NCBI GenBank assembly: GCA_946887085.1
Contig: CAMPKG010000056.1
Span: 1 to 13,548, forward strand
Length of the DNA: 13,548 nt
From: an uncultured Sphingobacteriales bacterium
Lineage (GTDB): Bacteria; Bacteroidota; Bacteroidia; Chitinophagales; Chitinophagaceae
Direction: 5' to 3'
Both the position numbers and the translations under genes were made by a program. Position 1 is the stretch's first letter. Each line of letters begins with the position of its first letter. Positions 7,290-13,548 of the stretch are shown one piece after another. The notes beneath the pieces were generated by a model that saw only the letters and a program-made list of their open reading frames with translations, did not search any database and was not told where the DNA came from.

Positions 7290-8162
7290 ATGTACCCCAT
7301 CCTGAGAGTCTTTTTATTCGCATTTTTTATCTGCCTGCAATTCCCTGCGGTTGCCAGGGTGCAACCATCGCAGTATGGGCTTCAATTCAGTATTGGTAAT
7401 GAAGTGCAGAACCAAGCGCTGGCCCGCAGCATGGACAGCCTTGTGAAGGCGCATCCAACGCTGTCGAACGCTAATGTGTTCTTTAACATCCAGACCGAAA
7501 GATCCTGGGACGATCATACGGTCGATTTTTACCTGCTGATGGGGCTGGTCTTGTTCCTCGGGCTCATCCGCCTGCTCGATCCCAAATACTTCCAGCAGCT
7601 GTGGCGGGCGTTCCGGAATCCTACGCTCAGCAACCGGCAACTGAAGGATCAGCTGGATAGCTCATCCTTGCCCTCGCTGCTCACCAATATCTTCTTCGCT
7701 ATCACCATGGGTGCTTATGTTTATTATCTCATAAAGCTATTCATACCCCAACGTACAGGCGATATTCCGGCGTCTTTATTAGTGCTCATGTTAATAACGG
7801 GCATGATGCTGATATACACGGTTAAATATGCGGTTATGCGGTTTAGCGGCTGGGCGTTCAAGGTTGAAGGCATCACGGAACACTATGTATTTAATGTTTT
7901 TCTTATAAACAAGATCATCGGCTTACTCCTTCTTCCGTTTACTATACTTATTGCCTTTGCGGGGCCTGCAATAGCCGGCCCGGCTGTCATCGTGTCACTG
8001 ATCGCGGTCGGATTGCTGTTAATTAACAGGTACACAAGGTCGTGGCAGGTGTTCGGTTCCTTCTTCCAGTACAGTAAATTCCATTTTTTTATGTACCTTT
8101 GCGCCTCAGAATTGTTACCATTGGCAGTGCTGACGAAATTGTTAGTGCGTGGATTGGCCTAG
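7290..8162 (+). CDS. DUF4271 family integral membrane protein
   Basis: The 290-residue product starts with a hydrophobic signal-like segment (3-21, before ARVQ) and a soluble stretch to about 76. Six likely membrane helices follow, near 78-96, 131-151, 161-182, 205-224, 230-247 and 263-286. The C-terminal segment FHFFMYLCASELLPL (264-278) is typical of the Bacteroidota DUF4271 family, which has no established biochemical function that I know of. It lies 63 bases before hemD on the same strand with no terminator between, so the two are probably co-transcribed. Position next to hemD and hemW suggests, but does not show, a link to tetrapyrrole metabolism or to a membrane heme protein. The start is supported by the hydrophobic N-terminus, though the leader would be very short if the box at 7272-7279 is the promoter. 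Confidence 0.85.
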   Translation: MYPILRVFLFAFFICLQFPAVARVQPSQYGLQFSIGNEVQNQALARSMDSLVKAHPTLSNANVFFNIQTERSWDDHTVDFYLLMGLVLFLGLIRLLDPKYFQQLWRAFRNPTLSNRQLKDQLDSSSLPSLLTNIFFAITMGAYVYYLIKLFIPQRTGDIPASLLVLMLITGMMLIYTVKYAVMRFSGWAFKVEGITEHYVFNVFLINKIIGLLLLPFTILIAFAGPAIAGPAVIVSLIAVGLLLINRYTRSWQVFGSFFQYSKFHFFMYLCASELLPLAVLTKLLVRGLA

Positions 8163-8225
8163 TGAGGATTAAGAAAGTATACTGACAATTATTATTAATA
8201 TAACCCCCGTTTTTTCGACTCCAAT

Positions 8226-9020
8226 ATGGCTAAAGCTGATCGTTCGATAAACAAGAGCACCGGGAATGGACATAAGGTTAACAAGATACTGATCACACAG
8301 CCCCGTCCGGACACTGAAAAATCGCCGTATTTCGACCTGGCGAAGAAGTACGACCTGCAGCTCGAGTTTCATCCTTTCATACGCGTTGAGGGCCTTAGCG
8401 GTAAAGACTTTCGCAAGCAGCGCGTTGATATAATGGAGTACTCTGCCATTATATTCACCAGCCGCAACGCCATCGATCATTTTTTCCGTATCTGCGAAGA
8501 ACTGAAAGTGAAGATTTCGCAGGATATGAAGTACTTCTGCATTACCGAGGCAGTGGCGCTTTACCTGCAGAAATTCATCCTCTACCGGAAGCGCAAAGTG
8601 TTCTTTTCTGCCGATGGGTCTACAGACGGATTGCTCGAAGTGATTAGCAAACACAGGCACAACGAAAAATTCATACTACCTACCGCCGATAACGGGAAGA
8701 ATGATATCGCCCACTACCTGGCAGCGAACAATACAAGTTTCGCGGAAGCCACATTGTACCGCACGGTTGCCAACGACATTGCACCTGTGATGAAGACCGG
8801 CTACGACCTGATCGTTTTCTTCAGTCCATTCAGCGTACAAACGCTATTCGACCACGATCCGAAGTTCAAGCAAAACGGTACACTGATAGGAGCTTTTGGC
8901 CCGACTACATCGAAAGCCATCGAAGATGCCGGCCTGCGCCTGGATGTAAAGGCCCCGGCGCCAAACGCACCATCGATGGTGGCGGCACTGGAGCAATACC
9001 TCATCACAGCAAAAAAATAA
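8226..9020 (+). CDS. hemD: Uroporphyrinogen-III synthase
   Basis: HemD closes hydroxymethylbilane, inverting ring D, to give uroporphyrinogen III, the branch-point precursor of heme, siroheme and cobalamin. The 264-residue product has the two-domain HemD pattern: ILITQPRP (21-28), the IIFTSRNAIDHF segment (75-86), a conserved YRT turn (179-181), DLIVFFSPFSVQTLF (194-208) and the C-terminal GAFGPTTSKAIEDAG (222-236), with PNAPSMVAALEQYL closing the fold. The family is poorly conserved in sequence, but this last block is characteristic. Length is normal (about 250). Residues 1-17 are a poorly structured extension, so translation could begin further in, but no better start is evident. It lies downstream of the DUF4271 gene and is followed by a strong terminator, so the two form a unit. 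No other heme biosynthesis enzyme is in the window. Confidence 0.86.
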   Translation: MAKADRSINKSTGNGHKVNKILITQPRPDTEKSPYFDLAKKYDLQLEFHPFIRVEGLSGKDFRKQRVDIMEYSAIIFTSRNAIDHFFRICEELKVKISQDMKYFCITEAVALYLQKFILYRKRKVFFSADGSTDGLLEVISKHRHNEKFILPTADNGKNDIAHYLAANNTSFAEATLYRTVANDIAPVMKTGYDLIVFFSPFSVQTLFDHDPKFKQNGTLIGAFGPTTSKAIEDAGLRLDVKAPAPNAPSMVAALEQYLITAKK

Positions 9021-9038
9021 AACAACGATCTCCCTAAT

Positions 9039-9085
9039 AACAACTGGTTCAGCCTGTTATACGCTGAACCAGTTGTTTCGTTTTT
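9039..9085 (+). terminator. Strong intrinsic terminator after hemD
   Basis: A perfect 15-bp inverted repeat (9039-9053 and 9063-9077) with a 9-base loop starts 18 bases after the hemD stop codon. It is followed by TCG and then five T. The minus-strand side has no T-tract, so it acts on rightward transcription. It separates the DUF4271-hemD unit from the next gene. Confidence 0.85.
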
Positions 9086-9138
9086 GATGGGCAGTACCCG
9101 TCTAAGCATGATGTGTGCGGGTTGGCTAACTTAGCAGC

Positions 9139-11163
9139 ATGGCCAACAGACTGATCGACGAACAAAGCCCTTACCTGCTGCAACATGCCCACAATCCCGT
9201 AGACTGGTACCCCTGGGGAGATGAAGCCTTTAACCGCGCCAGGAAGGAGAATAAGCCGGTGCTGGTTAGCATCGGGTATTCCGCATGCCACTGGTGCCAT
9301 GTCATGGAGCGGGAGAGCTTCGAGAACGAGGAAGTGGCAGCCTATATGAATGAGCACTTCGTTAACATCAAGGTCGACCGCGAGGAGCACCCCGATGTAG
9401 ATCACACGTACATGGATGCCGTGCAGGCAATAAGCGGCAGCGGAGGCTGGCCACTCAATGTGTTTGTAACGCACGACCGCCTGCCGTTTTACGGAGGCAC
9501 CTACTTTCCTCCACGGCCTGCATTCAACCGGCCATCATGGCCGCAGATACTGCAGCGCATGAACGATGTGTGGGCCAATCAGCAGGACGAGATAGCCACC
9601 CAGGGTGAGCAGATGATGAAGTACCTGCAGCAGGCCTCGCAGGTTGGTTTGGCAGCCAAAGGAACTCAGTGGGATATGGACAGCTGCCGGCAGATGGCTG
9701 ATGCTTTGCTGGCGCAGGCAGATACGGAGCTTGGTGGTTTTGGCAGGGCCCCGAAGTTCCCGGCATCGATGGCCATTAGTTTCCTGCTGGAACATCATCA
9801 CTACACGCGCCATGAACCTGCTTTACGGCAAGCTTTATTGAGCCTGGATTGCATGATAAAGGGAGGGATATACGATCAGCTTGGCGGCGGTTTTGCCCGG
9901 TACTCAACCGACGAAAGATGGCTGGCGCCACATTTTGAGAAAATGCTGTACGACAATGCCCTGCTGGTTAGTGCAATGGCCGATGCCTGGTATGTGTCTA
10001 AAGACAAGCGATATAAGACGGCGATCAAGGAAACGATAGCCTTTGTTGAACGGGAATTGAAGGAGCCTTCGGGAGGTTATTACAGCGCCCTCGACGCCGA
10101 CAGTGAAGGTGAAGAAGGTAAGTTTTATACCTGGACGTGGGATGAATGGAAAGAAGTGATGGGTGAGGACAATGAACTATTGGAAAAGTACTTTGGGATA
10201 TCAAAAGACGGCAACTGGGAGCACACCAATATTTTGCATGTTGCAGCAGATATTCCTGAGCTTGCAAAAACAACAAATTATTTTAAAGATGAAATAGAAA
10301 AACGCATTGCTGAATCTAAAGAAAAATTGTTTTCGGCACGTGTTAAGCGTATCCGGCCGTCTACCGATGATAAATGTCTTTTATCATGGAATGCCCTGAT
10401 GAATATCGCGTTAACCAAGGCTGGTATTGCTTTGCACCAGAAAGAGTACCTGGATCGTGCAGAAGCACATATGGAATGGATGCTCGTTGCTTTTTTAAAG
10501 GGTGATGAGTTGAAGCATACATGGAAGGAGGGCATTGCAAAAATTTCAGCTAACCTGGAGGACCATGCATTTCTTGTCAATGCATTGATCGAACTCAGTA
10601 GCGCTACCGGCGACCAGGATTACCTCAAAAAAGCAGATGGATTGTTATCAAAGACTATATTGCTGTTCCAGCACGAGAGTGGCAATTTCTTTTACTTTTC
10701 ATCATCGGCGCAAGCGGATATTCCCGTGCGCAAAGTGGATATCTACGACGGAGCATTGCCTTCAGCAAATGCGGTAATGGTACATAACATGCTCGTGCTG
10801 GGAATGTGTATGGAACGCACGGCGCTGATGGAACAGGCATATTTCATGTTAGAGCAAATGGCGGGTACTACACTCAGGTATACAGGTTCCTTCGCCTATT
10901 GGGCGAAACTCCTGCAACGATATGCAAAGGGCCTTAAGACCACAGTATGCGCAGGAACGCGAGCAGATATTGCCCGTCAGCTGCTGCTCGAACACTTTTT
11001 GCCGCACAGCCACATTGTTACTTCAAAAAAAGAAATATCTGAAGTTGCCGTTGCAAAAGACAAATATTTTTCGGGGGATTTGCGTATATTCGTATGCACG
11101 CAACAAGCCTGCCTGCCTCCTGTTGCAGACCTGGAGCAAGCTTTAGACATCATTAGCCTATAG
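9139..11163 (+). CDS. DUF255/YyaL-type protein with thioredoxin-like N-terminal domain
   Basis: The 674-residue product belongs to the conserved family that includes Bacillus YyaL and animal SPATA20. The N-terminal thioredoxin-like domain (about 1-165) opens with [21 protein letters not shown]. It carries CHWC at C50-C53, then [13 protein letters not shown] (80-92; most members have R where this has H84), GGWP (102-105) and GGTYFPP (119-125). The rest is an alpha/alpha-barrel-like region resembling glycosidase or epimerase folds, with [12 protein letters not shown] (265-276) and [14 protein letters not shown] (317-330). Length is normal and the gene looks intact. The biochemical role is not well established; the CxxC suggests redox or disulfide chemistry, but that is inference. 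No signal peptide is seen, so it is likely cytoplasmic. The start matches the family start. A near-match -7 box (TAACTTAG, 9127-9134) lies only 4 bases upstream. Confidence 0.92.
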   Translation: MANRLIDEQSPYLLQHAHNPVDWYPWGDEAFNRARKENKPVLVSIGYSACHWCHVMERESFENEEVAAYMNEHFVNIKVDREEHPDVDHTYMDAVQAISGSGGWPLNVFVTHDRLPFYGGTYFPPRPAFNRPSWPQILQRMNDVWANQQDEIATQGEQMMKYLQQASQVGLAAKGTQWDMDSCRQMADALLAQADTELGGFGRAPKFPASMAISFLLEHHHYTRHEPALRQALLSLDCMIKGGIYDQLGGGFARYSTDERWLAPHFEKMLYDNALLVSAMADAWYVSKDKRYKTAIKETIAFVERELKEPSGGYYSALDADSEGEEGKFYTWTWDEWKEVMGEDNELLEKYFGISKDGNWEHTNILHVAADIPELAKTTNYFKDEIEKRIAESKEKLFSARVKRIRPSTDDKCLLSWNALMNIALTKAGIALHQKEYLDRAEAHMEWMLVAFLKGDELKHTWKEGIAKISANLEDHAFLVNALIELSSATGDQDYLKKADGLLSKTILLFQHESGNFFYFSSSAQADIPVRKVDIYDGALPSANAVMVHNMLVLGMCMERTALMEQAYFMLEQMAGTTLRYTGSFAYWAKLLQRYAKGLKTTVCAGTRADIARQLLLEHFLPHSHIVTSKKEISEVAVAKDKYFSGDLRIFVCTQQACLPPVADLEQALDIISL

Positions 11164-11365
11164 GTAACATTCTACTTGCAAAGTTTCTTTTCAAAATTCC
11201 CGGCAACCTCTATCTGATTGAAAATCTTAACAATTTTTTTTTCGAAACTTGCATTTTTGGAAAAAACTTTAAATATTGTGCATCGGTTTAATTGTAAACA
11301 GATACATGCAAACCAAAAAATTACTTTATTTGCCTAATCGCAAAAAACACAATAACAACAGTAGT
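11164..11365 (+). other. Intergenic leader region upstream of gldK
   Basis: This 202-bp A/T-rich gap separates the DUF255 gene from gldK. It presumably holds the gldK promoter, but no perfect TAnnTTTG box was found. A T9 run (11234-11242) follows an imperfect short inverted repeat beginning at ATTG (11217-11220), a weak terminator candidate for the gene before it. GCAAAGTTTC (11178-11187) and GAAACTTGC (11244-11252) form an imperfect inverted pair around that run. No strong terminator is present, so read-through from the DUF255 gene is possible. Confidence 0.4.
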
Positions 11366-12622
11366 ATGAAACAAAGTTCCCTGAAGATCTCGGCTGTAGC
11401 GTTACTCGCACTGGCGGCAAGCTGCGGAAGCCCGGGTCCTGGTGGTCAGCTGGTTGGTGAGCCAACCGTGATGAACTACAAGGCACCCGTACCGCTTGGC
11501 ATGGTGTATGTTCCTTCTGGTGTTTTAAAAATGGGTGCAAGTGATGAAGATGTTCGCGGGAAGAATGATGCGATGATCCGTACCGTTCAGATGACCGGTT
11601 TTTACATGGATGCCACGGAAATATCGAATGCGGAATACCGCCAGTTTACCAACTGGGTTCGCGATTCGATAGCGCATACACAACTTGGCGACTTTATCGA
11701 TAATCCGGATGGATCGCAGCGGGTTGACTTCCGCAGGAGGATCAACTGGAACGATCCTGATCTGCAGGATCAGCTGTCAAACATGTACATCGCGGCTGAG
11801 CAGTCGGGTTGGGGTCGCAGGGAGTTTGACAACGCTAACCTCGCATACCACTACGAAGTATTTAACTACGAGAACGCAGCAAAAAATCCAACACAGCCGC
11901 GCACTAACTTCATTGAGAAGCACGATGTGAAGGTGTACCCGGACACGACAGTGTGGGTTCGTCAGCTGACTTATTCTTACAACGAGCCGATCGCCCAGCA
12001 GTATAACTGGTTTCCGGCTTTCAATAACTACCCTGTTGTTGGCGTAAACTGGCACCAGGCGATGGCGTTCAGTAACTGGCGCACACATTTGTGGAAGGCT
12101 GAGCGTGAAAGAAACCGCATGTATTTTGAAGGTGAATTCTCGCTGCCTACAGAAACGCAGTGGGAATATGCTGCCCGCGGCGGACGCACAGAATCTCCAT
12201 ATCCCTGGGGTGGTCCATACCTTGTGAACAAAAAAGGTTGCTACCTGGCTAACTTCAAGCCTCAGCGCGGTAATTATGCTGCAGATGGCGGTCTGTATAC
12301 TGTACCTGTTGATCGTTACTGGCCGAATGACTTTGGTCTGTATAACATGGCGGGTAACGTAGCAGAGTGGACACAAACTACTTATTTCAATAACGCATAC
12401 CAGACTATTGCTGACGTAAATCCGGATATCAGCTACCAGATGCGCGACAATGATCCGCAATGGATGAAAAGGAAAGTTATCCGTGGTGGCAGTTGGAGGG
12501 ATGTTGCATTTTATCTCCAGACAGGCACCCGTGATTACGAATATGCAGACACTGCTAAAGCTTATATAGGCTTCCGTAACGTGTATCAGCAAATAAGCCC
12601 TGCATTGTCAAACAGGCGCTAG
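11366..12622 (+). CDS. gldK: Type IX secretion/gliding lipoprotein GldK
   Basis: GldK (PorK in Porphyromonas) is an outer-membrane lipoprotein that forms the periplasmic ring of the T9SS with GldN. The 418-residue product starts with a lipoprotein signal peptide ending LAASC, C20 being the predicted lipidated residue. The rest is an FGE/SUMF1-like sulfatase-modifying fold: MVYVPSGVLKMG (46-57), ATEISNAEYRQF (83-94), VVGVNWHQAMAFSNW, LPTETQWEYAARGG, GNVAEW (330-335), RGGSW (373-377) and GFRNVY. The residue two after RGGSW, where true formylglycine-generating enzymes carry a catalytic cysteine, is D379, so a structural role is expected. The frame is open back to 11276, but the ATG at 11366 is chosen because it places the signal peptide at the N-terminus. 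No Shine-Dalgarno is seen. gldL follows after 46 bp, and no porP/sprF-like gene lies directly upstream. Confidence 0.95.
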   Translation: MKQSSLKISAVALLALAASCGSPGPGGQLVGEPTVMNYKAPVPLGMVYVPSGVLKMGASDEDVRGKNDAMIRTVQMTGFYMDATEISNAEYRQFTNWVRDSIAHTQLGDFIDNPDGSQRVDFRRRINWNDPDLQDQLSNMYIAAEQSGWGRREFDNANLAYHYEVFNYENAAKNPTQPRTNFIEKHDVKVYPDTTVWVRQLTYSYNEPIAQQYNWFPAFNNYPVVGVNWHQAMAFSNWRTHLWKAERERNRMYFEGEFSLPTETQWEYAARGGRTESPYPWGGPYLVNKKGCYLANFKPQRGNYAADGGLYTVPVDRYWPNDFGLYNMAGNVAEWTQTTYFNNAYQTIADVNPDISYQMRDNDPQWMKRKVIRGGSWRDVAFYLQTGTRDYEYADTAKAYIGFRNVYQQISPALSNRR

Positions 12623-12649
12623 TATTTAGTAGAATAATAATTTTTCAAC

Positions 12650-12662
12650 CCTTAGTAAATAA
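12650..12662 (+). repeat. Leader motif before gldL (copy 1)
   Basis: CCTTAGTAAATAA lies 6 bases before the gldL start codon. A nearly identical motif precedes the ATG at 13546. Neither contains a Shine-Dalgarno sequence. It may be a translation-initiation or mRNA element of the gld operon; that role is inference. Confidence 0.35.
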
Positions 12663-12668
12663 TTAGAA

Positions 12669-13487
12669 ATGAATTCAATACAGCTGTTTTTTGAAACTAA
12701 ACAGGGTAAATATTTTAAGAACCTGATCATTGGTCTGGGAGCGTCGATAGTGCTTTTGGGTGCGCTGTTTAAGATCCAGCACTGGCCTGGTGCGGGACCT
12801 ATGCTTACCATAGGCATGATTACTGAAGCATTCATTTTTGCCATGCTTGGTCTTCTCCCACCTCATAAAGACTACTATTGGGAGCGCTTTTACCCTGGTA
12901 TTGACGAAAACCCTCATGTTGAGGCTTACCGTAAGGGCGTGAAATTCGATTCATCTGCCGGTAAAATATCTCCGGGTGCATCTCTGGACAAAATGATGGA
13001 AGATGCCAAGATTACACCTGCTAACATTCGCAAACTAGGCGACAATTTCGAAAGATTTGGCGTTGTAGTTGAGCAGATAAAGGATATTTCTGACGTTACG
13101 GCGGCAACGAATGAGTACTCATCCAGCGCCCGCGAAGCTGCAACTGCTTTAGGCGAAATGAAAAATACATTTGTAGGCGCAAGCAATACGATGGCTTCTT
13201 TCAATAGCGCTGCTGATGAGACCGCAAGGTTCCACGAGCAGGTTCAGGTGCTTTCAAGAAACCTTGGCTCTCTTAACCAGATATACGAAGTAGAGCTACA
13301 GGATGCCAACAATCATCTGAAAGCAATGAACAAATTCTATAGCAACCTGGTGAGTGCTTCAGACGCCATGGCATCCAGCGCCACCGATGCGGTAGCAGCA
13401 AAAGAGCAGATAGCGCAACTGTCTAAGAACCTTACCGTTCTGAACCAGATCTATGGCAATATGCTTTCTGCAATGCAGGGTCGATAG
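12669..13487 (+). CDS. gldL: Type IX secretion/gliding motor protein GldL
   Basis: GldL (PorL) forms with GldM the inner-membrane proton-driven motor of the T9SS and gliding. The 272-residue product has two membrane helices near the N-terminus (17-36 and 44-62), joined by the family motif KIQHWPGAG (35-43). E53 lies inside the second helix and corresponds by position to the conserved membrane glutamate implicated in proton flow. LLPPHKDYYWERFYPGI (62-78) follows at the cytoplasmic side. The C-terminal half is helical or coiled-coil. It holds two copies of an LS(R/K)NL-xx-LNQIY segment (195-206 and 251-262). Length lies between those I recall for Flavobacterium johnsoniae GldL (about 215) and Porphyromonas PorL (about 309). 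It is 46 bp after gldK and 58 bp before the putative gldM start, so it is very likely in the gldKLM operon. Confidence 0.95.
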   Translation: MNSIQLFFETKQGKYFKNLIIGLGASIVLLGALFKIQHWPGAGPMLTIGMITEAFIFAMLGLLPPHKDYYWERFYPGIDENPHVEAYRKGVKFDSSAGKISPGASLDKMMEDAKITPANIRKLGDNFERFGVVVEQIKDISDVTAATNEYSSSAREAATALGEMKNTFVGASNTMASFNSAADETARFHEQVQVLSRNLGSLNQIYEVELQDANNHLKAMNKFYSNLVSASDAMASSATDAVAAKEQIAQLSKNLTVLNQIYGNMLSAMQGR

Positions 13488-13524
13488 TAACAGATAGTGA
13501 ATTTAGAAGATAATTATAATATAA

Positions 13525-13538
13525 CCTTAGTAAAATAA
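13525..13538 (+). repeat. Leader motif before putative gldM (copy 2)
   Basis: CCTTAGTAAAATAA lies 7 bases before the ATG at 13546 and differs from the gldL copy by one extra A. The similar placement supports the ATG as a real start codon. Confidence 0.35.
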
Positions 13539-13545
13539 ATACAGG

Positions 13546-13548
13546 ATG
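13546..13548 (+). CDS. Putative start codon of gldM (rest outside window)
   Basis: Only the ATG is visible. It is 58 bases after the gldL stop codon, on the same strand and preceded by the same leader motif as gldL. The known order gldK-gldL-gldM-gldN makes gldM the likely gene, encoding the periplasm-spanning partner of GldL. No coding sequence is available to test this. Confidence 0.4.

Noticed and set aside
6610..7305. A 231-codon plus-strand frame opposite hemW
   Set aside because: It is antisense to the conserved hemW core and overlaps the start of the DUF4271 gene in another frame.
7207..7323. N-terminal extension of hemW to the upstream ATG at 7323
   Set aside because: The extra 39 residues lack family similarity, would cross the divergent start region, and would overlap the DUF4271 coding sequence.
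11276..11365. N-terminal extension of gldK to the ATG at 11276
   Set aside because: It would bury the lipoprotein signal peptide 30 residues inside the protein, and the extension is A/T-rich leader-like sequence.
11777..12592. A 271-codon minus-strand frame opposite gldK
   Set aside because: It is fully antisense to gldK, whose conserved motifs span the region. No domain is recognisable.

Overview
The window looks like chromosomal DNA from a member of the Bacteroidota, probably a Chitinophagales/Sphingobacteriales-type bacterium. Support comes from a gldK-gldL pair of the type IX secretion system (T9SS), two secreted proteins with C-terminal T9SS type A sorting domains, a DUF4271 membrane protein, TAnnTTTG promoter-like boxes, and A/T-rich start-codon leaders without Shine-Dalgarno sequences. 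No tRNA, rRNA, CRISPR array, insertion sequence or integrase was seen.

Left part (1-5694): a very large surface protein gene on the minus strand reads leftward from an ATG at 3762 and leaves the window before its stop codon. It encodes a signal peptide, two tandem choice-of-anchor-J-like modules, a PKD domain, eight Ig-like repeats of about 93 residues, and the start of a T9SS sorting domain. A second T9SS cargo of 533 residues is divergently transcribed from 4093. Its middle region looks like seven repeat units, possibly a beta-propeller.

Middle part (5695-9020): a GC-rich hairpin with a T-tract on its minus side lies about 340 bp beyond the end of hemW, the radical SAM heme chaperone gene on the minus strand. 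hemW and a DUF4271 membrane-protein gene diverge from an 83-bp intergenic region with a TAnnTTTG box facing each way. The DUF4271 gene is followed by a uroporphyrinogen-III synthase gene (hemD) and a strong intrinsic terminator. This part therefore holds two tetrapyrrole/heme genes around a membrane protein of unknown role.

Right part (9086-13548): a DUF255/YyaL-type protein (thioredoxin-like N-terminus, glycosidase-like C-terminus) is followed by gldK and gldL. The last three bases are an ATG that is probably the start of gldM, inferred from the usual gldKLMN order. GldK is the lipoprotein of the T9SS periplasmic ring and GldL is part of the inner-membrane motor. Together these would power export of proteins such as the two cargoes on the left.

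Most of the window is well explained by known families. The less explained parts are the repeat architecture of the two cargoes, the mirror-image hemW/DUF4271 promoter region, the long stretch downstream of hemW, and a shared leader motif before gldL and the putative gldM.
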